The notes under the pieces are model-generated. The model searched no databases, was not told the origin of the DNA, and worked only from the letters and a program-made list of their open reading frames with translations. A program made the position numbers and the translations under genes. Positions 27,216-36,424 of a stretch of 64,000 bases of DNA are shown piece by piece. The first letter of the stretch is position 1. The number at the start of each line of letters is the position of its first letter. The stretch lies in the NCBI GenBank assembly GCA_016291905.1, contig JAEEZS010000055.1:1-64000 (forward strand), in the 5' to 3' direction. This DNA comes from Bacteroidaceae bacterium (GTDB taxonomy: Bacteria > Bacteroidota > Bacteroidia > Bacteroidales > Bacteroidaceae).

Positions 27216-27605
27216 ATGAAAAAAACAACATTTATATTCTTGATGGCAATTGCAGCCATCTGTTTCACGACAACGTCGTGCAGTAACGACATCGACGATG
27301 TTCCTGGGATTGAGAGACAGGGGACGATATCCCTGATGGCAAAGAAGGACATGCCAGACTGGCTGTCAGAGAAAATCACCGAATTGGAAAAGGATGCTCC
27401 TCCCTTGTCCCTTTATAAGGTGTATAAATGCAAGTGGGAGTCACAGACCATCTATTATATCTACTGGAATTTCGCTTCATGCAAGTTTTGTACCACTTTT
27501 TATGCCGACGGCACAAAGATAGATTGGGAAAAGGTCGACTTCAATGATTTCTACATAAAAAGCACCAACTGGAAATGCATCTACATCTTCGAAGGGCCTT
27601 ATTAA
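27216..27605 (+). CDS. Small lipoprotein of unknown function
   Basis: 129 residues. The signal ends TTSCSND (Cys22), so the protein is predicted to be lipidated. The mature part is short and has FASCKFCTTFYADG with two cysteines and an aromatic-rich C terminus. I do not recognise the family. After the TAA the frame runs on for 13 codons to a second TAA, so the C terminus may be recently shortened. It is followed by another small lipoprotein gene and a duplicated leader block. Confidence 0.65.
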   Translation: MKKTTFIFLMAIAAICFTTTSCSNDIDDVPGIERQGTISLMAKKDMPDWLSEKITELEKDAPPLSLYKVYKCKWESQTIYYIYWNFASCKFCTTFYADGTKIDWEKVDFNDFYIKSTNWKCIYIFEGPY

Positions 27606-27686
27606 GCTGACGAGAACTGGTTCACCGAAGCGTACTACAATAAATAACATGTGATAACAGTTTTTTTTGCCTAAAAATAAAAAATA

Positions 27687-27736
27687 GTTCATTTTTTCGT
27701 GCAGTATTTTCAGTTACCCTGCGTTATTAGGATAAA
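27687..27736 (+). repeat. Duplicated leader block, copy B
   Basis: Starts GTTCATTTTTTCGTGCAGTA and continues TTTTCAGTTACCCTGCGTTA. It lies about 60 nt before the second lipoprotein gene. Its right part also resembles 41052-41072. Confidence 0.75.
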
Positions 27737-27793
27737 AAGTAGGATGAATTGTACGGAAAGAAACAAATAATATTAACTGCAAAAACGAGCATT

Positions 27794-28432
27794 ATGAAAA
27801 AATGGACAAAAACCATTGAGTGCCTGTTATTCGTATTCATGGCGTTTCTTATCTCCTGTGTCGAGAGTGAGGACTACGAAACCGTGAGGGGAACGGATAT
27901 CCCTGTGTCGGAGTTATGGAAAAGTGAAGGAATTACCGAAGGAGCTTTTAAGACAGCGACAGAAGGGAAATACTATGCCCTATGTGCCTATTACTGTCAA
28001 CGGAAGGGTACTTCCTTACGCTATTTACAAACAGGAGAGAATTACTACGGCATTGAGGGATACCTTAAGGATGTAAGGGACGGGTCTGGAGACTTTTATA
28101 TCCAGTTTGACGATTCCATCATGCATTACTATAACGACCTGTTCATGTGGGATCGCAGATATATCTTTACCTACGATGAAAAAGCCCTGAAAATACCTAC
28201 GATTGTAGTAAATGGCGTGTCGGACAGCAAACTCCACACCTGCGAATTGCTCTATGTTGACGATAAGAACATTATTGCGCGGACAGCCGTGTATCGTCCT
28301 CACATCCAGTCTTTAGAAGCGCGCCAGGCTGCGGCAAAAGCAGATTTCGTGTTGCTTCGCTTCGCAGCAAGAATTCCGCCCGAGTATTTCAAGGGTTATA
28401 CCGACTGGGATGTCTCCTATCTTTCGTATTAG
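27794..28432 (+). CDS. Lipoprotein of unknown function
   Basis: The start is ATG 27794 (MKKWTKTIECLLFVFMAFLI, then SC with Cys22), not the upstream ATG 27749, because it begins the signal peptide. 212 residues. The mature part has EGKYYALCAYYCQRKGTSLR and looks beta-rich. I recognise no domain. It shares a leader block with the preceding small lipoprotein gene, so the two may be co-regulated. It ends with TAG. Confidence 0.65.
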   Translation: MKKWTKTIECLLFVFMAFLISCVESEDYETVRGTDIPVSELWKSEGITEGAFKTATEGKYYALCAYYCQRKGTSLRYLQTGENYYGIEGYLKDVRDGSGDFYIQFDDSIMHYYNDLFMWDRRYIFTYDEKALKIPTIVVNGVSDSKLHTCELLYVDDKNIIARTAVYRPHIQSLEARQAAAKADFVLLRFAARIPPEYFKGYTDWDVSYLSY

Positions 28433-28465
28433 CAGACGAACTAAAAGAATTGGCTTTAGCATCTA

Positions 28466-28540
28466 TTTATAAACACGGCCCGCGTTTATATAAACAGGGG
28501 CCGCGTTTATATAAACAGGGGCGCTGTTTATAAACATCGC
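28466..28540 (+). repeat. 21-bp-period tandem array with TTTATATAAA cores
   Basis: Units start at 28466 (19 bp), 28485 (21 bp), 28506 (21 bp) and 28527 (partial). The two full units read TTTATATAAACAGGGG followed by CCGCG or CGCTG. Confidence 0.8.
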
Positions 28541-28670
28541 ACTACGCGCAGAAAATGCCGTCAATCGTCGGAACACTTTCTATAAAAAACATGAAAAATT
28601 GCTACATTGCTACACCAATGGGCTTATTCTGCTGGTACATAAACCATTGTGGGTGTAGCAGAGCGATTAT

Positions 28671-28710
28671 TCCTACACCTTCCTACACCTTCCTACACCT
28701 TCCTACATCA
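28671..28710 (+). repeat. 10-bp tandem repeat TCCTACACCT
   Basis: Three exact copies plus TCCTACATCA, back to back. Confidence 0.85.
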
Positions 28711-28787
28711 AATACGGGCATTTCGCGTTTTTTCATGAATTTGTACTCTGGATAATTCGGGAAAGAATTAACCAGAAGCTGCAGTTT

Positions 28788-29759
28788 TTAGCGGTTGATG
28801 ACCCAGCGACGGTCGTGGACTTTTGTATCTTTCGGATTGTAAAAAAGTGCCTTTTCATCGGGGATTTTCAGGGAATAGGTGCGCCCCGACTTGTTGTTGA
28901 GCGAGTTCTCGCGCAGCCAGAGATTGTCGGCCTTGAGCTGGGCGAAGGTGACGCCGTGCTGACGGGCAAAGGCGGCAAGGTCGGGAATGGGCTTGGTGAC
29001 GGTAACGGTATCCTTGGGGGGGATGTAGGGGTAGAGGTCCTCGCTACGCAAGACGAAACCGTAGCGACGGGGGTCGGAGAAGACGATTTTTGCGGTAAGG
29101 ATGCGGAACATATAGCGCGAGGTCTCCTCAACGAAGAACATATCCATAGCGCTCTCAACACCCTGTGCCTCCTGCTTGCGGATGACCCCGCCCGGACCTC
29201 CGTTGTACGAGGCAGCCACCGTCATCCAGTCGCCAAACTGACGATACTGCTTCTTCAGATAGGCGCAGGCAGCACGAGTGGACTTCTCAATGTGGTAGCG
29301 CTCGTCGATGTTGTCGTTGACCTCGAGCCCATACTCGCGTCCTGTAGCCGGCATGAACTGCCAGAGGCCTGCGGCACCTGCACGAGAGACGATGCCTGGG
29401 TCGAGGTTGCTCTCAATAACCATCAGGTATTTCAGGTCGTCGGGCACGCCGCACTCCTTCAGCACGGGCTCCACGATGGGGAAGATGCGGTTGGCGCGCT
29501 TGAGCATGAGCAAAGTGAGCTGATGGGAATAGGTGAAGGCAAGGATCTCGCGGTCCATGCGTTCATGCAAGTCGGCGCGGCGCAGGTCGACGGTCTGCCC
29601 GGCAAAGTCGACAGAGGTGGGCACTTGTGGCGACGTCACCACAGAAGGTACGGCTGAACGGGGCTGCTGGTCGTCGCCCACAGCCTGATGGGACAGGAGC
29701 AACGTGGCCGATGCCCCCAACAAAAGTCCCGAAACGAGGTAGAGAAGTTGCTTTTTCAT
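28788..29759 (-). CDS. Lytic murein transglycosylase (MltD-like)
   Basis: Cleaves peptidoglycan glycan strands. 323 residues from ATG 29759; a GTG at 29771 overlaps the promoter box and is unlikely. An N-terminal signal or anchor helix (LLYLVSGLLLGASATLLL) is followed by an SLT domain near 100-220, with catalytic Glu in MVIESNLDPGIVSRAGAAGL, then WQFMPATGREYGLEV and SYNGGPGGV. A C-terminal LysM-like segment follows (IPDLAAFARQHGVTFAQLKA). The promoter -7 box is TATCTTTG on the minus strand at 29771-29778. Confidence 0.88.
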   Translation of the reverse strand: MKKQLLYLVSGLLLGASATLLLSHQAVGDDQQPRSAVPSVVTSPQVPTSVDFAGQTVDLRRADLHERMDREILAFTYSHQLTLLMLKRANRIFPIVEPVLKECGVPDDLKYLMVIESNLDPGIVSRAGAAGLWQFMPATGREYGLEVNDNIDERYHIEKSTRAACAYLKKQYRQFGDWMTVAASYNGGPGGVIRKQEAQGVESAMDMFFVEETSRYMFRILTAKIVFSDPRRYGFVLRSEDLYPYIPPKDTVTVTKPIPDLAAFARQHGVTFAQLKADNLWLRENSLNNKSGRTYSLKIPDEKALFYNPKDTKVHDRRWVINR

Positions 29760-29831
29760 AAATCCGAGCACAAAGATAACGCAAAAAAGCGATTAAATGC
29801 GCACGGAATGGATTTTTTCGTTTTTTTTTAT

Positions 29832-29839
29832 TACTTTTG
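29832..29839 (+). promoter_or_regulatory. Promoter -7 box of the rlmL-like operon
   Basis: TACTTTTG, followed by CACCC, 26 nt before the GTG start at 29866. Confidence 0.55.
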
Positions 29840-29865
29840 CACCCAATTCTTAGATTCAATAGCAA

Positions 29866-31497
29866 GTGGAGACTTTTGAAATGATTGCCAAGACCTTCCA
29901 GGGACTGGAGGAAGTGTTGGCAAAAGAGCTTATCGAGTTGGGTGCTAACGACGTGCAAATTGGCCGCCGAATGGTTTCATTCACAGGCGACAAGGCCATG
30001 ATGTACAAGGCGAACTTCTGCCTGCGTACCGCCATCCGCATCCTGAAGCCCATCAAGCAGTTCAAGGCAAGCGACGCAGACGAAATCTACAACGCGCTGA
30101 AACCCTTTGAGTGGGAGTGCTACATGGACATCAACACGAGCTTCGCCGTTGACTCGGTGGTGTATAGCGACGATTTCCGTCACTCGAAATTCGTGGCATA
30201 CAAGGTGAAGGACGCCATTGCCGACCACTTCCGCGACCGTGAGGGCCGACGCCCTTCGGTGGAGGTTGCCAACCCCGACCTGCTGTTCCACATCCACATC
30301 GCCGACAACCAATGCACGCTTTCGCTGGACAGCTCGGGCGAATCGCTCCACCGCCGAGGCTATCGTCAAGACGCCGTAGCAGCCCCGCTCAACGAGGTGC
30401 TGGCTGCGGGCATGATACTGATGACGGGCTGGCAGGGCGAGACGGATTTCATAGACCCCATGTGCGGCTCGGGCACGCTGCCCATCGAGGCTGCCCTCAT
30501 CGCCCGAGGCATCGCCCCGGGCGTGTTCCGCAAGGAGTTTGCCTTTGAGAAATGGACCGATTTCGACGCCGAGCTCTTTGACAGCATCTACAACGACGAC
30601 AGCACGGAGCGCGAGTTCACACACCATATCTACGGCTACGACAACGACTGGAAGGCCGTCAACATCGCCAAGGCCAACGTCCGCTCGGCAGGCATGACGA
30701 AGTATATCGATATTGAGCATCGCGAGCTGGAGGACTTCACGCAGCCCGAAGCACCTGCCATCATGGTGACAAACCCGCCCTACGGCGAGCGCCTCAAGCC
30801 CGACGACCTCTACGACCTCTATCGCCTCCTCGGCACCCGCCTGAAGAACGCCTTCCAAGGCAACCAGGCATGGATAATCAGCTACAAAGAGGAGTGCTTC
30901 AACAAAATAGGCCTGAAGCCCTCCACCATCGTCCCGCTCTTCAACGGCGCCCTGCCTTGCGAACTGCGTAAGTACGAACTGTTCAGCGGGCGCTTCAGCG
31001 AGTTCCGCGAGAGCGGCGAACAGCTCGACAAGAGCGACCGTCCCCTCAAGGAGCGTCGCCCCCTCCATCTCCGTCAGGCTGCTGCAGAGAAATCCGACAA
31101 GGACGAAAAGGCAGAGAAGCGCGACAAGCTCGGCTTTGAGAGCCGCGAAGAGGAACAGGCCTACCAGTTCCGCCTTGAGCGGCACAACGAATTTGCCCGC
31201 CTGCAGCAAGCCCGCGAACGGAAAGAGAAACGTGCGGCAAGAGAGGAGAAGGAAAAGAATGGGGCAGACGGCTTCAAGAGAGAAAACAAAGAGAGCAGGC
31301 CTTTCAGAGAGAAGAGAGACTTCAAGGAGAAAAAAGATTTCAAGGAAAAGAGGGATTTCAAAGGCCCCAGGGACGGCAAAGGCTTCTCCGGCTCACGCAA
31401 ATCGTTCGGCGAAAAGGGTCGCTCGTTCTCGAAGGGTAACAACCGAGGCGGAAACTTCAAGAAAAACAATTTCAACAATAAAAAAGGAAGGTCATGA
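29866..31497 (+). CDS. THUMP-domain class I SAM-dependent RNA methyltransferase (RlmL-like)
   Basis: Predicted 23S rRNA guanine-N2 methyltransferase. The start is GTG 29866 (METFEMIAKTFQG); ATG 29881 is an alternative. A THUMP domain covers about 5-160 and the methyltransferase domain about 165-370, with DPMCGSGTLPIEAALIARG and the NPPYGERL catalytic motif. The last 170 residues are an unusual Lys/Arg/Glu-rich tail with near-repeats RDFKEKKDFKEK and a Gly/Asn/Lys-rich end. It is probably an unstructured RNA-binding extension. The stop overlaps the start of the next gene (ATGA). Confidence 0.88.
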   Translation: METFEMIAKTFQGLEEVLAKELIELGANDVQIGRRMVSFTGDKAMMYKANFCLRTAIRILKPIKQFKASDADEIYNALKPFEWECYMDINTSFAVDSVVYSDDFRHSKFVAYKVKDAIADHFRDREGRRPSVEVANPDLLFHIHIADNQCTLSLDSSGESLHRRGYRQDAVAAPLNEVLAAGMILMTGWQGETDFIDPMCGSGTLPIEAALIARGIAPGVFRKEFAFEKWTDFDAELFDSIYNDDSTEREFTHHIYGYDNDWKAVNIAKANVRSAGMTKYIDIEHRELEDFTQPEAPAIMVTNPPYGERLKPDDLYDLYRLLGTRLKNAFQGNQAWIISYKEECFNKIGLKPSTIVPLFNGALPCELRKYELFSGRFSEFRESGEQLDKSDRPLKERRPLHLRQAAAEKSDKDEKAEKRDKLGFESREEEQAYQFRLERHNEFARLQQARERKEKRAAREEKEKNGADGFKRENKESRPFREKRDFKEKKDFKEKRDFKGPRDGKGFSGSRKSFGEKGRSFSKGNNRGGNFKKNNFNNKKGRS

Positions 31498-33425
31498 AAC
31501 ACGCTATTTCATTCACGCTGTTAGCACTACTGTTTTCTCATTCCATGATGGCTCAAGACGCTCCGCTGAAAACATTCACCCTCGAAGACCTCATCCCTGG
31601 GGGAAAGACGTACGCGCAGATGCGCCCCGAGAACAAGACGTTTGCCTTCGATGGAAACAAAGTCGTTGAACTGACAAGGGAGAACCGCGAGCAATGGCCC
31701 GCGAGGGAGACACCCCGCTACTCGGCCTTCACAAAGAAGAACAACCTCTTCATCCGCACCGCCGACGGCGAGGAAATTCAGGTGACCGACGAACCCAATG
31801 GCATCGTCTGCGGACAGGCCGTACATCGCAATGAGTTCGGCATCGAGAGCGGCGCTTTCTGGAACCCCGACCGAAGCCTGCTGGCCTTCTACCGCATGGA
31901 CGAACGCATGGTGACGGACTATCCCCAGACCGACTTCTCCACCCGTATCGCCACCATCGTCCCTGACAAATACCCGATGGCGGGCATGACCAGCCACGTG
32001 GTCACGGTGGGAATTTTCAACCCTGTCACCAAGGAAACCGTCTGGCTCAAGATGGGCGACACCACAGACCGTTACCTCACCAACATCAGCTGGAACCCCG
32101 ACGGCACGAAAGTCTATATCATAGAGCTGAACCGCGACCAGAACCACGCCGAGCTGGTGCGCTACGATGCCGCTACAGGCGAGCGCGAAGCCGTGCTCTT
32201 CGAGGAGCGTCACGAGAAGTACGTCGAGCCTCAGCACCCCCTCACCTTCCTCCCCTGGGACAAGGACAAATTCCTCTACTTCAGCCAGCGCGACGGCTAT
32301 AATCACCTCTACCTCTACACCTCTGACGGCACCTTCGTAAAGCAGGTGACGTCCGGCGCCTGGGTAGATGAGAGCATCATCGGCTTTGACAAAGCCCGCA
32401 AGTGCGTCCTCATCAAAAGCCGCGAGACATCGCCCCTCGCAAGCACCCTCTGGAGTGTCTCCCTGAAGAACGGCAAGCGCACCCTGCTGGGCGAAGGCAG
32501 GGGCATGCATAATGCCCGCCTGAGCGACGACGGAAAGCAGCTTATCGACAACTGGAGTGCCCCTGACGTTCCTCGCGCCATCGACCTCGTCGATACCCGC
32601 ACGGGCAAGGCAAAGCATCTTTTTACGGCCGAGGATCCTTGGAAGGACTACGATGTGCCCGAAATCACCATTGGAACCGTGAAGGCTGCCGACGGCGTAA
32701 CCGACCTCTATTACCGTCTGGTGAAGCCCACCCACTTCGATGCCAGCAAGAAGTACCCTGCCGTCGTCTATGTCTATGGTGGCCCGCACATCCAAAATGT
32801 CACCGGAGGCTGGTACTACGACGTCCGAGGCTGGGACATCTACATGGCGCAGCTGGGCTATGTCGTCTTCACGCTCGACAGTCGCGGCAGCTCCAATCGC
32901 GGACGGGATTTTGAAAACTGCACCTTCCGTCACCTCGGTACCGAGGAGTCCAAAGACCAGATGGAGGGCGTGAAGTGGCTGAAAAGCCTCAACTACGTTG
33001 ACGAAAACCGCATCGGCGTGCACGGCTGGAGCTTCGGAGGCTTCATGACGATTACGATGATGACACGCTACCCCGAGACCTTCAAGGTGGGCGTTGCCGG
33101 AGGCCCCGTCATCGACTGGAAATACTACGAGGTGATGTACGGCGAGCGCTACATGGACACGCCCGAAAGCAACCCCGAAGGCTATGCCGAGAGCAGCCTG
33201 CTCAACCATGCTGCCGACCTGAAGGGACGCCTGCAGGTCATCATCGGGGGCAACGACCCCATCTGTGTGCCGCAGCATACGCTTTCGTTCATGCGCGCCT
33301 GCATCGATGCCGGCACCCAGCCCGACCTCTTCATCTATCCCGCACAGGGGCACAACATGGCTGGGCGCGACCGCGTCCATCTGCACGAGCGCATCACACG
33401 CTACTTCGAAGACTACCTTAAATAA
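31494..33425 (+). CDS. Dipeptidyl peptidase IV, S9 family
   Basis: Exported serine peptidase that removes X-Pro dipeptides. It has a signal peptide (HAISFTLLALLFSHSMMAQ), a seven- to eight-blade propeller of about 380 residues, and a C-terminal alpha/beta hydrolase. The nucleophile is in HGWSFGGFMT, Asp in IIGGNDPICVP and His in QGHNMAGRDRVHL. At 643 residues it is shorter than the 720-740 usual for DPP IV; the loss appears to be in the propeller. It overlaps the rlmL-like gene by 4 nt, so translation is probably coupled. Confidence 0.88.
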   Translation: MKHAISFTLLALLFSHSMMAQDAPLKTFTLEDLIPGGKTYAQMRPENKTFAFDGNKVVELTRENREQWPARETPRYSAFTKKNNLFIRTADGEEIQVTDEPNGIVCGQAVHRNEFGIESGAFWNPDRSLLAFYRMDERMVTDYPQTDFSTRIATIVPDKYPMAGMTSHVVTVGIFNPVTKETVWLKMGDTTDRYLTNISWNPDGTKVYIIELNRDQNHAELVRYDAATGEREAVLFEERHEKYVEPQHPLTFLPWDKDKFLYFSQRDGYNHLYLYTSDGTFVKQVTSGAWVDESIIGFDKARKCVLIKSRETSPLASTLWSVSLKNGKRTLLGEGRGMHNARLSDDGKQLIDNWSAPDVPRAIDLVDTRTGKAKHLFTAEDPWKDYDVPEITIGTVKAADGVTDLYYRLVKPTHFDASKKYPAVVYVYGGPHIQNVTGGWYYDVRGWDIYMAQLGYVVFTLDSRGSSNRGRDFENCTFRHLGTEESKDQMEGVKWLKSLNYVDENRIGVHGWSFGGFMTITMMTRYPETFKVGVAGGPVIDWKYYEVMYGERYMDTPESNPEGYAESSLLNHAADLKGRLQVIIGGNDPICVPQHTLSFMRACIDAGTQPDLFIYPAQGHNMAGRDRVHLHERITRYFEDYLK

Positions 33426-33447
33426 CCCATCCCTAAATCCCTGACTT

Positions 33448-34752
33448 ATGAAGCTGTTACTTCTTGGAAGCGGTGGACGCGAACATGCGTTAGCGTGGAA
33501 AATCGCCCAAAGTCCCAAAGTGGAAAAACTCTATATCGCCCCCGGCAACGCCGGCACAGCCGAGGTGGGCACAAACGTAGCCCTAAAGGCCGATGATTTC
33601 GAAGGCATCAAGGCGTTCGTCCTCCGCGAGGGCATCGACATGGTGGTGGTTGGCCCCGAAGACCCGCTGGTGAAGGGCATTGCTGACTTCTTCCGTGCTG
33701 ACGCAGCCCTATCGGCTATCCCCGTCATCGGCCCGTCGAAAGCCGGAGCTCGCCTGGAGGGAAGCAAGGACTTCGCCAAGGGTTTTATGCGGCGCCACAA
33801 CATCCCCACAGCCGCTTACCGCACGTTTACACGCGAGACGCTGGACGAGGGAAAGGCTTTCCTGCGCACCTTGAAAGCGCCCTACGTCCTCAAGGCCGAC
33901 GGGCTCTGCGCCGGTAAGGGTGTGCTCATCGTCCCCACCCTTGATGAAGCCGAAAAGGAACTGGAGGCTATGCTGGGCGGTATGTTCGGCAACGCCTCTG
34001 CCAGCGTGGTGATTGAGGAATACCTGAGCGGCATCGAGTGCTCGGTCTTTGTCCTTACCGACGGCAAAGACTACCAAATCCTGCCCGAAGCGAAGGACTA
34101 CAAGCGAATTGGCGAGGGCGACACAGGCCCCAACACGGGCGGTATGGGCTCCGTTTCGCCCGTTCCCTTTGCCGACGCACGCTGGATGAAGAAGGTCGAG
34201 GATCGCATCATCCGCCCCACCGTCAACGGATTACGCGAGGAGGGTATCGACTATCGCGGCTTCATCTTCTTTGGCTTGATGAACGTGCTGCCCGAAGGAA
34301 CAGACGTTGCAAATGCCTCTGAGGGCGATCCCTATGTCATTGAATACAACGTCCGCATGGGCGATCCTGAGACAGAAACCGTCATGCTGCGCCTCCAAAC
34401 AGACCTTGTGGAGCTCTTCGAGGGCGTTGCAACAGGGACGTTGGCTTCGCACCCTGTCAGCTTCGACTCCCGTAGCGCCGTCTGCATCATGCTCGTCTCG
34501 GGCGGCTACCCTGCCAGCTATGCGAAGGGCTACCCCATCAGCGGTTTGAAGGACGTGCAGGAAAGTATTGTCTTCCATGCTGGTACCGCGCTGAAGGACG
34601 CTGAGGTTGTCACCAACGGAGGACGCGTTTTGGCTGTCTGCTCGTATGGTAAGGACGGCGAGGAGGCGCTGGCTGCCTCGCTCAAGAATGCTGGCAAAAT
34701 TCACTTCACCGACAGCTACTTCCGCCGCGATATCGGAAAAGACATCCTTTAA
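33448..34752 (+). CDS. purD: Phosphoribosylamine-glycine ligase
   Basis: Second step of de novo purine synthesis: ATP, glycine and phosphoribosylamine give GAR. 434 residues, normal length. N-terminal [19 protein letters not shown]-grasp residues [14 protein letters not shown], and [20 protein letters not shown] are all diagnostic; [11 protein letters not shown] closes the active site. It lies 22 nt after the peptidase gene. Confidence 0.97.
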   Translation: MKLLLLGSGGREHALAWKIAQSPKVEKLYIAPGNAGTAEVGTNVALKADDFEGIKAFVLREGIDMVVVGPEDPLVKGIADFFRADAALSAIPVIGPSKAGARLEGSKDFAKGFMRRHNIPTAAYRTFTRETLDEGKAFLRTLKAPYVLKADGLCAGKGVLIVPTLDEAEKELEAMLGGMFGNASASVVIEEYLSGIECSVFVLTDGKDYQILPEAKDYKRIGEGDTGPNTGGMGSVSPVPFADARWMKKVEDRIIRPTVNGLREEGIDYRGFIFFGLMNVLPEGTDVANASEGDPYVIEYNVRMGDPETETVMLRLQTDLVELFEGVATGTLASHPVSFDSRSAVCIMLVSGGYPASYAKGYPISGLKDVQESIVFHAGTALKDAEVVTNGGRVLAVCSYGKDGEEALAASLKNAGKIHFTDSYFRRDIGKDIL

Positions 34753-34753
34753 T

Positions 34754-35728
34754 ATGCTGCGGAGCTATGGTACACTGATTGGCAGCCTGTTGCTGTTCAT
34801 CCTGATAGGTGCTGCACGGGTGCTTGGCTGGCTGGGAGCCCCCCTCGGCGAAGCGTCCCTCACCCTCTTCGGGTGGACGTTCCAGCTTCCGTTTGCCGTT
34901 CAGTTGGGTGTAGGCATGCTGCTGATGCTGATGGACATCTACCTGATGCTGCGCATCATGAGCGAGAATGCCCTCTACGACACCCGCACCTATTTTGCTC
35001 CGTCGCTATTCCTCATGCTGATTTGCGGAGCGCCCTTCACGTTGCCGCTGACGACGGGACAAATCTGCCTGACGCTCACGCTCTTCAGCATTCTCATCCT
35101 CCTCACCTCGTACCAGCAGAAGCGCGCCGTCAGCGAATACGTAGCGGCATTCCTCTTCTTTGGCATAGCCACCCTGTTTGCTCCGCATTGGATCTACCTT
35201 ATTCCCTTCCTCTTCATCGGATGCAGCTTCATCGGCTCGCTCACAGGGCGCACCTTCCTGGCAGCCTTGCTGGGCCTCATCGCTCCTTGGTGGATAGCAG
35301 CTGGAGTGCTGTTTTTCCTCGATGGAATCGATAGTTTTTGCCTTCCCTTCCTTGAGTTAGTCCGCTTTAGCCCCATTGACTATACAAGCCTCCCTGTGGA
35401 GCACATCGCCTCCATGCTGCTCGTCATCCTGCTCTTGCTGCCCGCCCTCATCAGCTATCCCTCTGCGGCACCCAGCCTGAAAGAGCGTACACGCGTTGCC
35501 TACTCCTTGCTTATAACCCTACTAATCGGAGTATTGCTATTCTGCTTCCTCCAGCCCCAACAGATTGACAACCTTTTTCCCCTGTTTGCCTGCCTCACTA
35601 GCCTGCTTATCTCGCGTTTGCTGCTCACGCCCTTCGTCCTCAGCAAGCCAATCTTTCAGGAAATCCTCATCTTCCTGCTTATCGTTTACCTTACCTGCCC
35701 GCTATGGATGCCTTTATTGACTTTCTAA
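34754..35728 (+). CDS. Polytopic membrane protein of unknown function
   Basis: The start is ATG 34754, one base after the purD stop. 324 residues, with about nine or ten hydrophobic helices and very few charged residues. Segments such as GTLIGSLLLFILIGAARVLG and LLVILLLLPALISYPSAAP are membrane-spanning. I recognise no family. The 3' end overlaps the next gene by 25 nt, and both follow purD closely, so all three are probably one transcript. Confidence 0.75.
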   Translation: MLRSYGTLIGSLLLFILIGAARVLGWLGAPLGEASLTLFGWTFQLPFAVQLGVGMLLMLMDIYLMLRIMSENALYDTRTYFAPSLFLMLICGAPFTLPLTTGQICLTLTLFSILILLTSYQQKRAVSEYVAAFLFFGIATLFAPHWIYLIPFLFIGCSFIGSLTGRTFLAALLGLIAPWWIAAGVLFFLDGIDSFCLPFLELVRFSPIDYTSLPVEHIASMLLVILLLLPALISYPSAAPSLKERTRVAYSLLITLLIGVLLFCFLQPQQIDNLFPLFACLTSLLISRLLLTPFVLSKPIFQEILIFLLIVYLTCPLWMPLLTF

Positions 35729-36174
35729 TCAGCTACGGCAATCCTGGCATGTTCATTGCCGGCCTGCTCTCAGGCTCCATCGCCCCCTTCATCAGCAGCG
35801 AGGCTGTGATTATTGCCTTGCTGGCAGTAGGAGCTGAGCCTTGGGGACTGTTACTTTGGGGCACGATTGGCAACGTGCTGGGTGGCATCATCATCTACTA
35901 TCTCGGCTACATCGGCAGCCCGCAGGGTGTTGAGCGCCGCTTTCACATCAACCACGATAAGATGGAGCGCGCCCGTGCGCTGGTAAGCGAGCACGGAGCC
36001 CTTGCTGCTGCTTTCGGTTGGATTCCCCTGCTGGGCAGCGCCATCATCATCGTACTGGGCGTCATGCATGCCGATGCCCCCAAGACACTCCTTTGGATGA
36101 CATTCGGCAAATTCCTCCGCTATCTCGTAATCGTTCTTTCCGCTGTCGGCATCTCCATGCTGGTAGGAGGATAA
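35704..36174 (+). CDS. YqaA/DedA-like (VTT domain) membrane protein
   Basis: 156 residues. The N-terminal re-entrant region (FIAGLLSGSIAPFISSEAVI) and WGTIGNVLGGIIIYYLGYIG with the following Arg/His-rich loop resemble the short YqaA branch of the DedA/VTT family. These proteins act in lipid scrambling or membrane homeostasis. WIPLLGSAIIIVLGVMHA is a typical second half. The gene starts inside the upstream membrane-protein gene. Confidence 0.8.
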   Translation: MDAFIDFLISYGNPGMFIAGLLSGSIAPFISSEAVIIALLAVGAEPWGLLLWGTIGNVLGGIIIYYLGYIGSPQGVERRFHINHDKMERARALVSEHGALAAAFGWIPLLGSAIIIVLGVMHADAPKTLLWMTFGKFLRYLVIVLSAVGISMLVGG

Positions 36175-36252
36175 TGAGTCGGCTAAGCCTGCCTGGCACT
36201 CATGGGCCTCATAGGGACGAAGGGCTTGTAGGAGAGTGAATTGTGTGGACGA

Positions 36253-36424
36253 GCATGTCAGTTATGTCAATTTCAGTTAAGTTTTTGAGGGTATGTGTTT
36301 TCTCAATTCTCCACTATAATACTATATAACTAATTAATAATAAATATATTATAATATATAATAAGGAGGGGAAGCGAGAATGATACCCTTTAAAAAATAA
36401 CTGACATAACTGAAATTGACATGC
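36253..36424. repeat. 172-bp imperfect palindromic element, copy 2
   Basis: The left arm words are ATGTCAGTT, ATGTCA and ATTTCAGTT; the right arm carries AACTGACAT and AACTGAAATTGACAT. GGGTAT (36289-36294) and ATACCC (36383-36388) are exactly symmetric about the centre. The core TTAATAATAAATATATTATA is shared with copy 1. Confidence 0.85.

Larger units (their letters stand above)
28433..28787. other. 355-bp repeat-rich gap
   Basis: Holds a 21-bp-period array (28466-28540), an inverted repeat TGCTACACC/GGTGTAGCA (about 28608-28660) and four 10-bp units TCCTACACCT (28671-28710, last one diverged). No gene is seen. Confidence 0.7.
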
